64,000 bases of DNA from Phycomyces nitens (Eukaryota > Mucoromycota > Mucoromycetes > Mucorales > Phycomycetaceae). The notes below the pieces were generated by a model that saw nothing but the letters and a program-made list of their open reading frames with translations, ran no database searches and was not told the DNA's origin. A program made the translations under genes and the position numbers. How positions within the stretch are numbered: the first letter of the stretch is position 1; each line of letters opens with the position of its first letter. Location: the NCBI GenBank assembly GCA_022702545.1, contig JAHRBC010000007.1:3410001-3474000 (forward strand), in the 5' to 3' direction. Shown here piece after piece: positions 37,123-47,830 of the stretch.

Positions 37123-38980
37123 ATGTCAACTGTAGAGACCTTTTCAGGACAGGTCAACCTGGCTGCAACAACCCACAATGCAGTCTTGTTTGCCGACCTC
37201 TTTCAACTAGAAGAACACAATCCAGGCGTGATTGCCCTTCAAAAAGATCTCTATAATGCAAGACATCGTTCACTAGCGAGATGACAATACGATTTAGCTT
37301 ATCCGAATAAATGACCATAGATAGACACAGTTCGTTGCGAAGCAATTGTCAATCGAGTATTGGAAGACCAATCGTCAGCCCTATCCGAATTTGTGTGTGC
37401 CTATCTTGTAGTCCTCAGAAATCTAAACGAGCCATCTATAATTGACGTGTATGATCATTATGCCAACTTTTACAGGTAAATCTCTCCACCACATTACAGA
37501 TTTTGGCACAAGATTCCAAGGTTATAATTTGTATATTACAAGTGCTCTTGTACCTGTCTTTAATGGATCAGACACATTCTATCAAGTGCCGCTAGTAAGA
37601 AATCTATCAAGTGAACTTGTCTCGCTTGCATTCCTTGTAAGTATATACAATCATTATCCAAAAACACTAGTTTCTAAACAACCAAAAAGGCAGATAATTA
37701 TGAGAATCTTAAAGGCAAGGCAAGAAAGACAAACAGTGCTGCCAGATTACTATCCAAGATATTCAACATTATGTTGGCCGACAGGTGATTTTATAGTATA
37801 AAGATAGCCATGGACTAAACGATATTGATATATAAAGAGCACCAATGGAAGAATCTAAACGACAAGGAATATTTCACATTACAAATCTCGCCTTCAAAGC
37901 CTATTTCAAGGCATGCTTTCGATTCACAAGAACCAAAGGATGTACTAATGACTCTGAACTTTTAGCTGGATTCAATTCGATTATGCCAGACATTGATATC
38001 AAACATTAGGACAGGAAATGTGAATATCGACATTTACCCAATAGCCCAGCAAGTTACCTATCGCTATTATCTTGGAAGATATTATCTATATTCTAACCTA
38101 CTTCGAAAGGTATCCTAGACAGCATAGCATATTGCTTATAATCGTGCTATTTATTCATCAAACTTGTTTAGGCAGACGAATGCTTGACATTTGCATTTGA
38201 TCGATGCACACATCATCAATGGAGGAACAAGAGGTAATATAGACTCATAAGTATCCAGTAGCCAATTCATAATATCTCTAGATTGATCCTCAAGTTTCTT
38301 ATCCCATGTCGTATCATTCTGGGTAAATTCCCGACTATGCAACTATTGACAAAATACCAGTTGGTAACTCCATTTGCTGGCTTGGTAAAGACCCTAAAAA
38401 GTGGAAATTTGTATGAGTACCTTGGCCATCTCGATGTACATTTTGAATTCTTTTACAAAACATTCACCTATGTAATGTTGCGAGAACGAGGAACGGTGCT
38501 GGTGTGGATATGTCTACTGAGGAAACTGTGAGGCCATGTTTATTGCTTCTGGTTCGATGGAGAGATTTGTTGCTAATCATCTCTAAACAGTTCTCATATG
38601 GTCACTGGCAATGTATTGTCCTTTGATCATTGCCATTTGGCCCTTTCCAAATCAACCCAAGATCCTACATTGGATATACAAGATACCGAATCTATCCTTG
38701 TGTCTCTTGTGAGCCAGGTAACACTTTTTATTTGACCAAGACGATATCAACTGGACTAAACAGGCCCATCAAACAATAGCGCTACATACGCGGCTATATC
38801 CATCATCAGAAAAGATTACTTGTTCTCAGCAAAACAACACCATTCCCACCCATCAGTTCCATATGTGTTTATACTGAGAAATACGATGATCAAAAATCAG
38901 AAGAGCATCTCAAACATGTCCCTTCAGGTCCCACTGAAGATGTTCAAAAAATGCTGGCTGAAATGGGAGAAGATTATTAA
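37123..38980 (+). CDS. Thp1/Csn12-type PCI-domain protein (PCID2 homologue)
   Basis: PCI-domain protein of the Thp1/PCID2/Csn12 group, which pairs with Sac3 in the TREX-2 complex at nuclear pores for mRNA export. Exons: 37123..37267, 37331..37475, 37513..37636, 37690..37784, 37838..37910, 37966..38109, 38172..38233, 38282..38527, 38591..38717, 38780..38980; 453 aa (yeast Thp1 is 455, human PCID2 399). Strong matches to PCID2 include AQQVTYRYYLGRYYL (human RVTYKYYVGRKAM), ADECLTFAFDRC, NKRLILKFLIPCRIILGKFP and the end RGYIHHQKRLLVLSKTTPFP (human [20 protein letters not shown]). Intron 5 (37911..37965) has a GC donor (TTTCAAG|GCATGC), and intron 2 is only 37 nt (37476..37512). The first donor (GTTCAC) is weak. 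Confidence 0.87.
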
Positions 38981-39265
38981 GGTCTAAAAACATGAGCTGT
39001 TAAAATGAATTGTTATATGCCAGAAAAAAAAAAGACAACTTGGGAATCAAATGAAAAGCTTTTTCTGATAAATCAGTAACAAATATTTCGGTTTACACGG
39101 GTGTATAATATAATATCACTACATTTTGTTCAGGTATTTGTGAATACCCATATTATATGTATATAAATAATATATGGGATGGGTTACAGTGTGTGATGAA
39201 AGGTAGTTGACCATTGGTTTACATTCTCACAGACAATCGCAACATAATATCATTGACCTGACATT

Positions 39266-41131
39266 TCAAATGTATGCAGTATTCTTAATATTATCCCACT
39301 TGTAACGTTCGCCGTGTCTTGGTCCATATCCGTAATCAATATCATATTTCTGTGTATACCCACACACAAATAATACGTATCCTTGCCATAGTTTCCTCTT
39401 CAGTTCTTCAGGCTTTTGATCGGTTCCAAAAATCGTGGTATCTTGGTTTATAGCGCGCATCGTGTTAACTTGAAAGTCTTGAAAGTATTCTTCAATCATA
39501 ACTCTTTGTTCCGTGATAAGTGTGCTTGAATTCCTCGGGAAAATATTACGAGAAAACACATTGTGCCAGGTGGATATGGTATCATTACCAAGATTTACAG
39601 AGACCTTTAGATCTTTGCTACTCTTGGTATTGCGAGGATGCAATGCTGTCAAGCGGGCTATTTTCATAAAGTAGATTTTGGTGTTTGCTCTCCATGACCA
39701 TTCCTGACAAGATGGCTTGAAGAAGAGAGCATTGATTCTGAGCTCTGTAAGTCTAGCATTAGACATGTCGATCAGGCAGCACCCTGTGGTTGGGGAGATA
39801 TCTCCAAAGATATTCAATTCTTCCAAGCACATATAACCAAGATATTCACACCGAGTAGTGATATACTTTAGTGTATCTGGATCGGTTAAGATAGCCCGCA
39901 GGTTGATTACTCGTAGTCCATGAGGACTTGACACTTCCATTGCTCCTGGGTCAATACAAATCTTTCCATTAAAGATAGAAAGTTCCTTTAAAGAAGGGAG
40001 GTAGTCTATGATCTTATCGAACTGCAGACCGGTTCCACAGTTGTCAAACTGCAAGTAGACCAATTGAGTACAGTAGGAGAATACACTGGTTATGTCTTGA
40101 CTTTTAATGATGCTGGTGGGATCTCGGATGGCGAAATGAATTAATTCAATTGTTTTAAAACACACGCGTACAAGTTCTCTGGCTATATCTTTGATTATTG
40201 TCGATTCATCGTCTATGGTAGAGAACGAATATACCATTTCCTTTATAGAAAATGATCCATCACCAAAGCATTTCCAAAACGCGAGAGTAAATGTGTCATC
40301 AAGAAGATGTGAATGTGTGTCGAGTTTTTCCAGTCTCGAGAATACTCGGGGAAGCATGGATATCATTGCCTTTGCTTCTTTTATATGGCCATTTACCAAA
40401 TAGTCTCTGGCAGTCGTACACTCCAAATTCAATTCACGGACATTCCGGTATTTTATAGCAACGTAATATAGCCATCGTAAATCTGAAATGTCCATTGACC
40501 ATCTAACCGTACGCAGTTTTCTTGCTGGGGTTGCCTTGGCCGCATACTCCATATCTTTGTAGTCCAGGTTGGCTGCTTTGAAAACGAGCACCAAGATCTG
40601 TAGGTGCTGCAAGTCATGAATAGTCTCCATATCTTTAATGGACAATATCTGATGGTTTTCAAAATACAAAGCAACTTTTGTCAGGCGAGAAAGCTGCGAG
40701 AATGCTTCTGAGCAAAACTGCATTCCATTGTTTCTAAGACTTTCAGTCAAGGTCATTTCAAAGAATGTCAATCCTTTCCACGCATTCCAATCCATAGCTG
40801 TGTCATTATTGGCTGGGTTGAAAACTAGTCGTTGAATGTTGGGAAACGTCTTTTGAAGGATCAAGAGCTTGTTACTGTCGATTTTGTATGCTGGGTAGCT
40901 GATTAACTCTTGGACATGCTGGCCATTGATTAGATATTTTTTGCTTGGAATGTTGCTGTATATTTCATTAACCAAGTCATCCGAACTGATGCACATTATT
41001 CGCCACAGCTCTTGGTAGAATGGTTGTCGCCATTTCCTGCAAACAAGAGAACATTCACTCAAGTCTTTATCCCTAAGTAATGAAGCAATAAGAGCAAGGA
41101 TTTCAAAGGGAAGATTGGAAGAGTTGACCAT
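39266..41131 (-). CDS. F-box protein, probably with leucine-rich repeats
   Basis: Single-exon gene of 621 aa. Residues about 6-46 form the F-box (SNLPFEILALIASLLRDKDL, then CSLVCRKWRQPFYQELWR), which binds Skp1 in an SCF ubiquitin ligase. The rest is a series of degenerate LRR-like units spaced 25-30 residues apart, for example LTKVALYFENHQILSIKDM, LQHLQILVLVFKAANLDYK, VRELNLEC, LVYLQFDNCG and LKELSIFNGKI. This fits the large F-box/LRR families expanded in Mucorales, whose substrates are mostly unknown. There are no introns, unlike most neighbours, which is common for this expanded family. The C-terminal 100 residues have no recognisable motif. Confidence 0.82.
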   Translation of the reverse strand: MVNSSNLPFEILALIASLLRDKDLSECSLVCRKWRQPFYQELWRIMCISSDDLVNEIYSNIPSKKYLINGQHVQELISYPAYKIDSNKLLILQKTFPNIQRLVFNPANNDTAMDWNAWKGLTFFEMTLTESLRNNGMQFCSEAFSQLSRLTKVALYFENHQILSIKDMETIHDLQHLQILVLVFKAANLDYKDMEYAAKATPARKLRTVRWSMDISDLRWLYYVAIKYRNVRELNLECTTARDYLVNGHIKEAKAMISMLPRVFSRLEKLDTHSHLLDDTFTLAFWKCFGDGSFSIKEMVYSFSTIDDESTIIKDIARELVRVCFKTIELIHFAIRDPTSIIKSQDITSVFSYCTQLVYLQFDNCGTGLQFDKIIDYLPSLKELSIFNGKICIDPGAMEVSSPHGLRVINLRAILTDPDTLKYITTRCEYLGYMCLEELNIFGDISPTTGCCLIDMSNARLTELRINALFFKPSCQEWSWRANTKIYFMKIARLTALHPRNTKSSKDLKVSVNLGNDTISTWHNVFSRNIFPRNSSTLITEQRVMIEEYFQDFQVNTMRAINQDTTIFGTDQKPEELKRKLWQGYVLFVCGYTQKYDIDYGYGPRHGERYKWDNIKNTAYI

Positions 41132-41998
41132 GATTCATAGTTTATTTGGCTTTGGTGATTCAACCATTATTATAAATATAACAAATTAGGAAATTTACAA
41201 ACCAACAAATAACAATACTTGTTTTAGAAGCAATATTATATATATATAAAGTTATGTGATTAAGTATAGAGTACCTTGTCTAAATCCCCTTGACCAAATT
41301 TTATTCTTTTTTGTTTGTCTAGAAATCAATTCTCATTCGTCAAAAAATAAAAATAAAAACCAACAACATCGTCTCAATCTCAAGTAGAAACACTCTAATG
41401 CCAGGAGCAGATTATAATTAAAACACCGCACCAATCACATTCTAGAAGCAACCACTACAACTAAAGTAGTTGATGTCAAACAAAAGTAAAGGATCTCCAA
41501 GCAAGATACCGCAGCGAAAAGGAATTGAAATAATAATAATAATAATAATATCATGTCAATTTAATTGACAAGTATAATCTTGACCTGCAGATTTGTCTTA
41601 TTTCTATTAGATTTATTGTGGAACTAGGAAAAATATTGTTTTGGTTATTAGTATTATCCTTGGCCTGGGCATCTAGAGAAAGGTGGCTTGTTTATCTGTC
41701 AAGAAGAATACATTTATTATTTAATTATTTGTTGTTGTTGTTGGAATATAAGCATTATCAGTATCATCCTACATGAACCATTAATGACTTTCAAAATACT
41801 TGCCAAAAACCATTTGGCCCTAGAGCATGCCTGCCAACCAAAGTTTAATTTTTAGCAAGCTAGGCCATTACAATAAAAGACTGCCTGTAGAGACCAGTTA
41901 CCTTGTTTATTTGCTCGTATTAAATACTGTTGGTATCTAGTTCTGGTACAAACGTTTAATTTTTATCTTTTGATGCAAGCGAATAAACTTGGCTTCAA

Positions 41999-42032
<34 letters not shown>

Positions 42033-42184
42033 CTAATCAATACAGGGATGAGATTGGCCTATGATAAACTGTATCAATAAAAAATAATAATATTGTGTTT
42101 TGGACTGTCCTTTGTTTCCTGTTTCTCTTTTACTTTTCTCTCAAAATAATAGTCTGGCATAGTAAACATCTCGACAAAACAGAC
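41132..42184. other. Intergenic between F-box gene and gag-like ORF
   Basis: About 1 kb, no recognisable gene. AAT repeats at 41530..41550 and 41998..42031. No long terminal repeats were seen flanking the gag-like ORF. Confidence 0.65.
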
Positions 42185-42655
42185 ATGAACAAAGATTTAT
42201 CTATAATGGCTCCTGTTGCTATCAAAAAGTCCTTGACATCTATACTGGATTCTGTGGAAGAAAAAGATTCTCAATCGGTTGAAAAAGAAACTCAAAGCGC
42301 CAAGAACTTGAAACCTTGTGTCTTCCAAGGAGAGTCTAGCCAGTTGGTGATTAACAGAAGAGAAGATGCAATCCGTCTGAACAGTCGACTCTACTCTGAG
42401 CCACCGATATTCTCTCCGTATGGCTGTTCGGTAGAGTCGTGGATCAGGCGTATGAAGATGTACATACATTTTAACAACTTTAGTAACGAAGACGCTCTTC
42501 ATATCATCCCAGCCCATCTGGAAGGAAAGGCACTGGTATGGTACGATACCTACGCCTTGAAAAACAAATATGACACACCTGAGAAAATATACGATGGTCT
42601 GTTGAGACAGTTTAGCTATGTGGATATTTTACAGAAATACGGCATAAAGAAATGA
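42185..42655 (+). CDS. Stand-alone gag-like (retrotransposon capsid-type) ORF 1
   Basis: Intact ORF of 156 aa from ATG 42185 (the frame stays open back to 42095, but that extension is hydrophobic and unlike the rest). The N-terminal half is polar. The C-terminal half resembles the Ty3-type gag capsid N-lobe (Retrotrans_gag): VESWIRRMKMYIHFNNFSN, then HIIPAHLEGKALVWYD and IYDGLLRQFSYVD, matching the pattern W..RM..Y...N..D....L...LEG.AL.WY......W....L...F. There is no zinc knuckle, protease or reverse transcriptase around it and no LTRs were noticed. It is not visibly broken. It could be a decayed retroelement end, or a domesticated gag gene, because a second similar solo ORF lies at 54237..54803. 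Confidence 0.65.
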   Translation: MNKDLSIMAPVAIKKSLTSILDSVEEKDSQSVEKETQSAKNLKPCVFQGESSQLVINRREDAIRLNSRLYSEPPIFSPYGCSVESWIRRMKMYIHFNNFSNEDALHIIPAHLEGKALVWYDTYALKNKYDTPEKIYDGLLRQFSYVDILQKYGIKK

Positions 42656-42925
42656 CGGTGCTTGATCATATATGTTTTTTTTTTCAAAGGATATAAAATA
42701 AACATCTTTGACTTGTATTCTACTGATCTAAAAACAAATGAAGCTCTTTATTATATACATCTAAGACATTTACCCTTTTTTTCTTTAACAGACAAAGCCT
42801 GGTTGGTCTCAGTGGATTAAAAAATAGAAGATTTTACAGTGTGGTACCCATTTTGACTAGTAGGGCATTTAAGAATATTATATATTACGGATTAGCTTAA
42901 AACACCCTTGGATCACCCTCTGCTT

Positions 42926-45900
42926 TCATTGGGTTGGAGCATTGGGATCTTTCTCGGATGTGTCCTGGAGACGGCCTTCCTTGAGGACCAGGACAACTTC
43001 GCGAATAATATCATTATCGTATGGGTGATATTGGTGTAAATAATGCTTGGCCGATACTCGTGGCAAAAAGCATGCAACGACCGTAAGAATCAGGGAGAGC
43101 CAATATAGCCCTGTGCCAAACACATTAGACTGTCCGGCAAAAATAAAGGTGTTGAATACAGCATAAATGGCTACAAATACATAATACACGCATATTGAAC
43201 CTGCTATTACAATCAATTGAATCCAGGTATAGCTGTATAATGAGATTGCCACAAAAAGGTTAGCAACTATCACAGCTATACTAGAAATAATGGTTCCCAT
43301 TTCATAGACACCATTATGATCTCGGCCTGTTGGGTCGATTGAGCCGCCCAGCAGGAGCATGTATGGAAAGAAGAAACAGACAGCCGACTGAAAGATTGAA
43401 TCAAAAATAGTCAGCCAAAATCTCCACACCTTGAACTTGTCGTTTCTTAGGCCCATTCTATAAAGCTCGGGGTAGGCAAGTGAGACATTGGCAGGCAGAT
43501 CTTGATCCCATATTCCTAAGGCATAAAGAGGTTAAGTATATATAGCATATGGCCTACATATTATTCCCCTGACAATATATTACCCAAGAAAATGATTGGA
43601 AGTGATGTAAATACAACATTATACAAGGTAACCAAGGCGTAATCAAACAATATAGTGCCATTGAACCTAAAAAAATATATGTATATATCAGATGGGTGCA
43701 AGTTAAGTATCGATACTTTTAGTGTATAATCCATACTTACTGGCAAAATATCTGATACCAAAACAGCACAAATGTCCACACAATATTCTTAAAGAAAAAG
43801 CCCATGATCATCTCTGCTGTACGGAGGTATGACCATCGACCATGAACCAGCAGCAATTTCTGGAGAAATCTGAACTGGGCAATCGCATAATCTGATGCCA
43901 TTACAGCCTGCCTGCCCTCCACTCCACTGATTCCAACTCCCACATTAGCAGCCTGGATCATTGACACATCATTGGCGCCATCACCAATGGCCAGAGTCAT
44001 CACCTTTAGTCCCTTTTTGACCAGGAGAACCACTTCTGCCTTTTGTTTGGGACTAACACGACAGCAGAGTACACTTGCACAACGCATTCCTAGATCAAGT
44101 ATAGAAGACCTTGCTTCGGGTTCCAGCGCATATTTTAGGGTTATTCCATCAATCACAAGTGCACGCTTGACATCCGATTCCTGGTCAGTATTAACGAGTG
44201 CGTCTTTGATTTGTTTGTTGGTGTCTTCTCGGTTGGTAGCCTTGAGAATAATAAGATCCATATCGTTTGTTACTAGATTGCACGAAAATCCAATGTTGAT
44301 TGCCGTCTCGGTCTTGTCGCCAGTAAGAACCCATAGCTTAATTCCAGACTTTGCAAGCTCAGCAATTGTATCAGGTACACCTTCCTGGAGACGATCCTCG
44401 ATTGCTGTACCTCCCATAAGCAACATATTGCACTCAATCTCTTCACTTGATTCCTCCATCTTTTCTTCGCGATTATTAATACTCGCACTTGCTTCCTGGA
44501 ACCCACGGTTCCAAGGCTTATACTCTTCATTCGAGATGAATCTATACGACAAACACAGCGTTCTTAGACCTAGTGAATCCAAATAGATTCTGTCAATACC
44601 AGTTCTTGTTCCAACCATCTTATATTATTCTTACAGACCTTCGTTTGCGAATTCTTCTAGATGATCCAAAGTGGCTTGTTTGATCTTTTCTTGGCTTTCC
44701 TTGAGACTATCCTGGTCACCAAAGTCTTTACATAGCCTTTCAATGATAACCGAATCTGCGCCTTTGCATAACAATATAATTCTATCACTGTCGGTTGGTC
44801 GCAAGATGACACTCATTCGTTTGCGGGTTGAATTGAATTCCAATACATTTAGTAATTCAAATGTCTGTACCTCGCCCATAACTTCGATACTGAGGATATT
44901 TGACTCTCGTCCTAAAAACACAAAGCCTAAATCGCGTGCAGTGCCTACAAGAGCAGCTTCATCGGGAGACTGAGCCTTGTATTCAATTGTAGAATCGTCG
45001 GTTTTGTCTGCAATTACGGTATGACACAGACCAAGTGTCAAGAAAAAGTGGACTAGTGCTGTAGACTGTAGATCTTTCTTGTCAAGGTCATCAAATAATT
45101 TAGGGTCCACAAAGGTCGGGTTGGGTCCAATATATTTGTTGGTAAACATGCTGTTCTGCTTCTCATCCATGATCTTACGGGCCTTGTCAATCTCAATGTT
45201 ATCATGCTCTGGGCCAGTTTCCTCGTGTTGATCGTTGTTTGTTCCAGCCTCCCGTTTGCGGGCACCACGCATGGCTTCAGTCTCGCCCATTCCATATGAC
45301 ACTCCATTGACTGTACACTTTCGAAATTCCATTACATTCTGGGTCAAAGTGCCAGTTTTGTCCGAAAAGATGTATTCTATCTGACCAAGATCATCAGAAA
45401 TGTTCCAAGACCTAGGAACACAGGGAGTGTCTGTTTCTTCATAGTACATGTCAATGTCCGAGTAAATAAAGTAAGCCTGTCACACCAAGGTAAATTCAAT
45501 GTCTAGTGTCAATTATTGGCATATCAATACACACACACAGATAAATGGCAAAACTTACAGCAAATGTCTTTACAATCTCAACAGAAACATAGAGAGAGAT
45601 TGGGACGATATTCTGATATAGAATCAATGTCACCCTTTAAGAACAAACGCATGCTTATATTAGCCTCAACAATGGTTTGTATCTATACTTACCAAAATGT
45701 TATGAATCCAGCATAGTTTCGGTTGTTTCCTTCGATGTTGAAATCAAAGAACCTAGAAGAGCCAGAGTCATTGAACTGGACACTGGCCATTATGGAGCTG
45801 ATGATACTGATGATAGCGAGGATAATAAAATTGGCAATAACCTATCCCAACACTCGTAAGAACCACTGGCTTTCATACTTACATGACCACCTACATGGGG

Positions 45901-47370
45901 ATTTGTTGCCTTTGCGATTTTACTTCTTTTCGAGGGAGTCTTTCCGGAATTAAGCATGATTTTGGTCTCCACCCCTGTATAGACTACGATTCCAATTGCC
46001 CAGTGAGTGTTACGCAACACACATCCTCTTAGGAGCAAGTTATTGTAGGTAACTGCCTCTGTCTTTTGGTGGGATACGGTCGATTGGTTGTCGTCTGGCT
46101 GTTCGATATTCCAACGCAAGACACCATTAAACTGATAAATGTTGGCGTGTGGAGGCTCTGTCTCGATGTAGAACCGAGCTCTTTCGCAGTCATGAACAGT
46201 TCTTAGCCCATTTGTTGCCTGCAAACCTTGGCGTACCTTGAGGTTGGTTTCACCGTCAAGATTCTGTGTTTCAACATAGCACAAATTGTCCACTTCTGAC
46301 GTAGATAGGATAACAATGTCGGCAGGGATATTGTCGTCATTACGGATCATTACATAGTCGCCTACATCAAGGTCTTGCCACTGGACCATTTGCCAACACA
46401 CCTTGCAATTGGGTGCTTCTGGCTCACCGGCCATCCGGTCCGCACATGGCTCTCCACCCGGGTGGACTGTCGAGGGTCGCCGGTCTGTCTGATTGGTCGG
46501 TTTTCGATACAATACCGAATGCGGAATTGAACCCGGTCTGTATGGCATATGACGTTCAGAAGGTGCAAATATACTTGTAATCTCTGAGCAAAGTGTTTCA
46601 GACTTTTGCTTTACTGTGCCAAGTAATTTATTTCCATTCGAGGAAACTGTTGTCCCAGACGCCTGATTGCTTCCAGAAGGCATATTCTGGCCAGACGACA
46701 GAGTCCCGATTGTAGTGGTTGCCTTTGAGGCAGTTCGCTGGGACAGGGTGCGATTGTCGCTATCGAGTTGAGGCAATATCACAGGCCGGTCCTTGATGGC
46801 TCGATAGGTGTGTGCAAAACTGTTTTCGACACCTGCAAGAGATGAAAAAAAGCCTAGAATGATGTGTAACCAGTGCCAGGGACCCTTTTCGACTCTTGGT
46901 ATATTTGTATTTGTCCAGTTATGAAGAGTAAACACCTTTGATTTGTTGACTCGAGCGTCACTCTGGTTTCGCTTCCAATCCTCGACCGCGTCTTTTATTC
47001 CTGTGATGACTAAGATTACAATGAGGGGAAGTGCAGAGACAGCTGGCTCGGTGACACCAAAGAGAGGAATACATTGCAGTACGACGATAAATAGGAAATA
47101 AAGATTGGCGACATTTCGAAACTGTTCAAACAGATTCTTTGGGATAAATGTCAAGGGAGTGTACTTGGCGGTCTGTATCCGGTTGGACACATAGCTACCC
47201 TTGATAATCCTGCCCTTGTCATCGTATTCGTCTGGGGGCAGAGGCATGTTGACATATATCTTCCGCTTCTGCTGCATATACGACGAGGTTGATTCCGTTC
47301 GTCGTAGCTGGTCATCTTGATTGACATGCTTGGTTTTTGGATGAGCCAAGATTCGCTTGAGCCTATTCAT
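42926..47370 (-). CDS. P4-type phospholipid flippase (Dnf-like)
   Basis: Aminophospholipid or lysophospholipid flippase of plasma membrane, Golgi or endosomes. Exons: 45883..47370, 45693..45841, 45559..45634, 44639..45476, 43741..44569, 43584..43666, 42926..43515; 1350 aa. Landmarks in order are YTPLTFIPKNLFEQFRNVAN before TM1, DGETNLKVRQ (actuator), the P4-specific NIVPISLYVSVEIVK in TM4, the phosphorylation site DKTGTLT (Asp610), KGADSVI (nucleotide site), TGDKTETAINI and GDGANDVSMIQ, and ten predicted membrane helices. A roughly 100-residue insertion with Ser/Thr and Gln runs between the first membrane pair and the actuator matches the Dnf1/2 type more than Drs2. It probably needs a Cdc50 partner, which is not in this window. 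The donor of the fourth intron (GTCTGT) is weak but required by frame. Confidence 0.93.
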
Positions 47371-47830
47371 CTATCTATGGATATTGACAATGGTTTCGAT
47401 TGGCTTAAAGTGTCTACAAGACGATTACCTGCTCTAATTTAAATCAGTAAAGATTGCACAAAGGGCTGTAGCATAAAGATATTGAGCAGGAAGAAGAGTG
47501 AGTTGTATTTGAAAGAAGAGATTGGAAATGCAATCCAGAAAACAAGAATTAGAGACCATCCATAGACTGGGTGGGTTTTAATCCATGACGTTTCGTTTGT
47601 TCCACACAGTGATCGACTCATTGTCGGCCAAAACATTCCAACAAATCAGGATGAATGAAATCAAGCGATAGACTTTGGGAAAGAATTAGAGAATTATGCA
47701 AATTTACACGTCACAGCTCTACTGCGAATCTGTCTGTATAAATATATATATAAATATATAAATATATATTTATATATTTATATCTATTTATATTTATAAT
47801 GATAATGATAATGATAATTATAATGATAGT
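47371..47830. other. Region between flippase start and PRMT5 stop
   Basis: 460 nt. The minus strand holds a 65-codon open frame (47439..47636; first ATG of the inner frame at about 47618) with two hydrophobic stretches (WSLILVFWIAFPI and LFFLLNIFML). It could be an upstream ORF in the flippase leader or chance. TA and GATAAT repeats lie at 47739..47830. Confidence 0.5.

Noticed and set aside
42095..42184. N-terminal hydrophobic extension of gag-like ORF 1 as a signal peptide
   Set aside because: It lies before the more plausible ATG at 42185 and is AT-rich upstream sequence in an open frame; gag proteins are cytosolic.
43972..44586. 204-codon open frame on the plus strand
   Set aside because: Antisense to the flippase P-domain exon.
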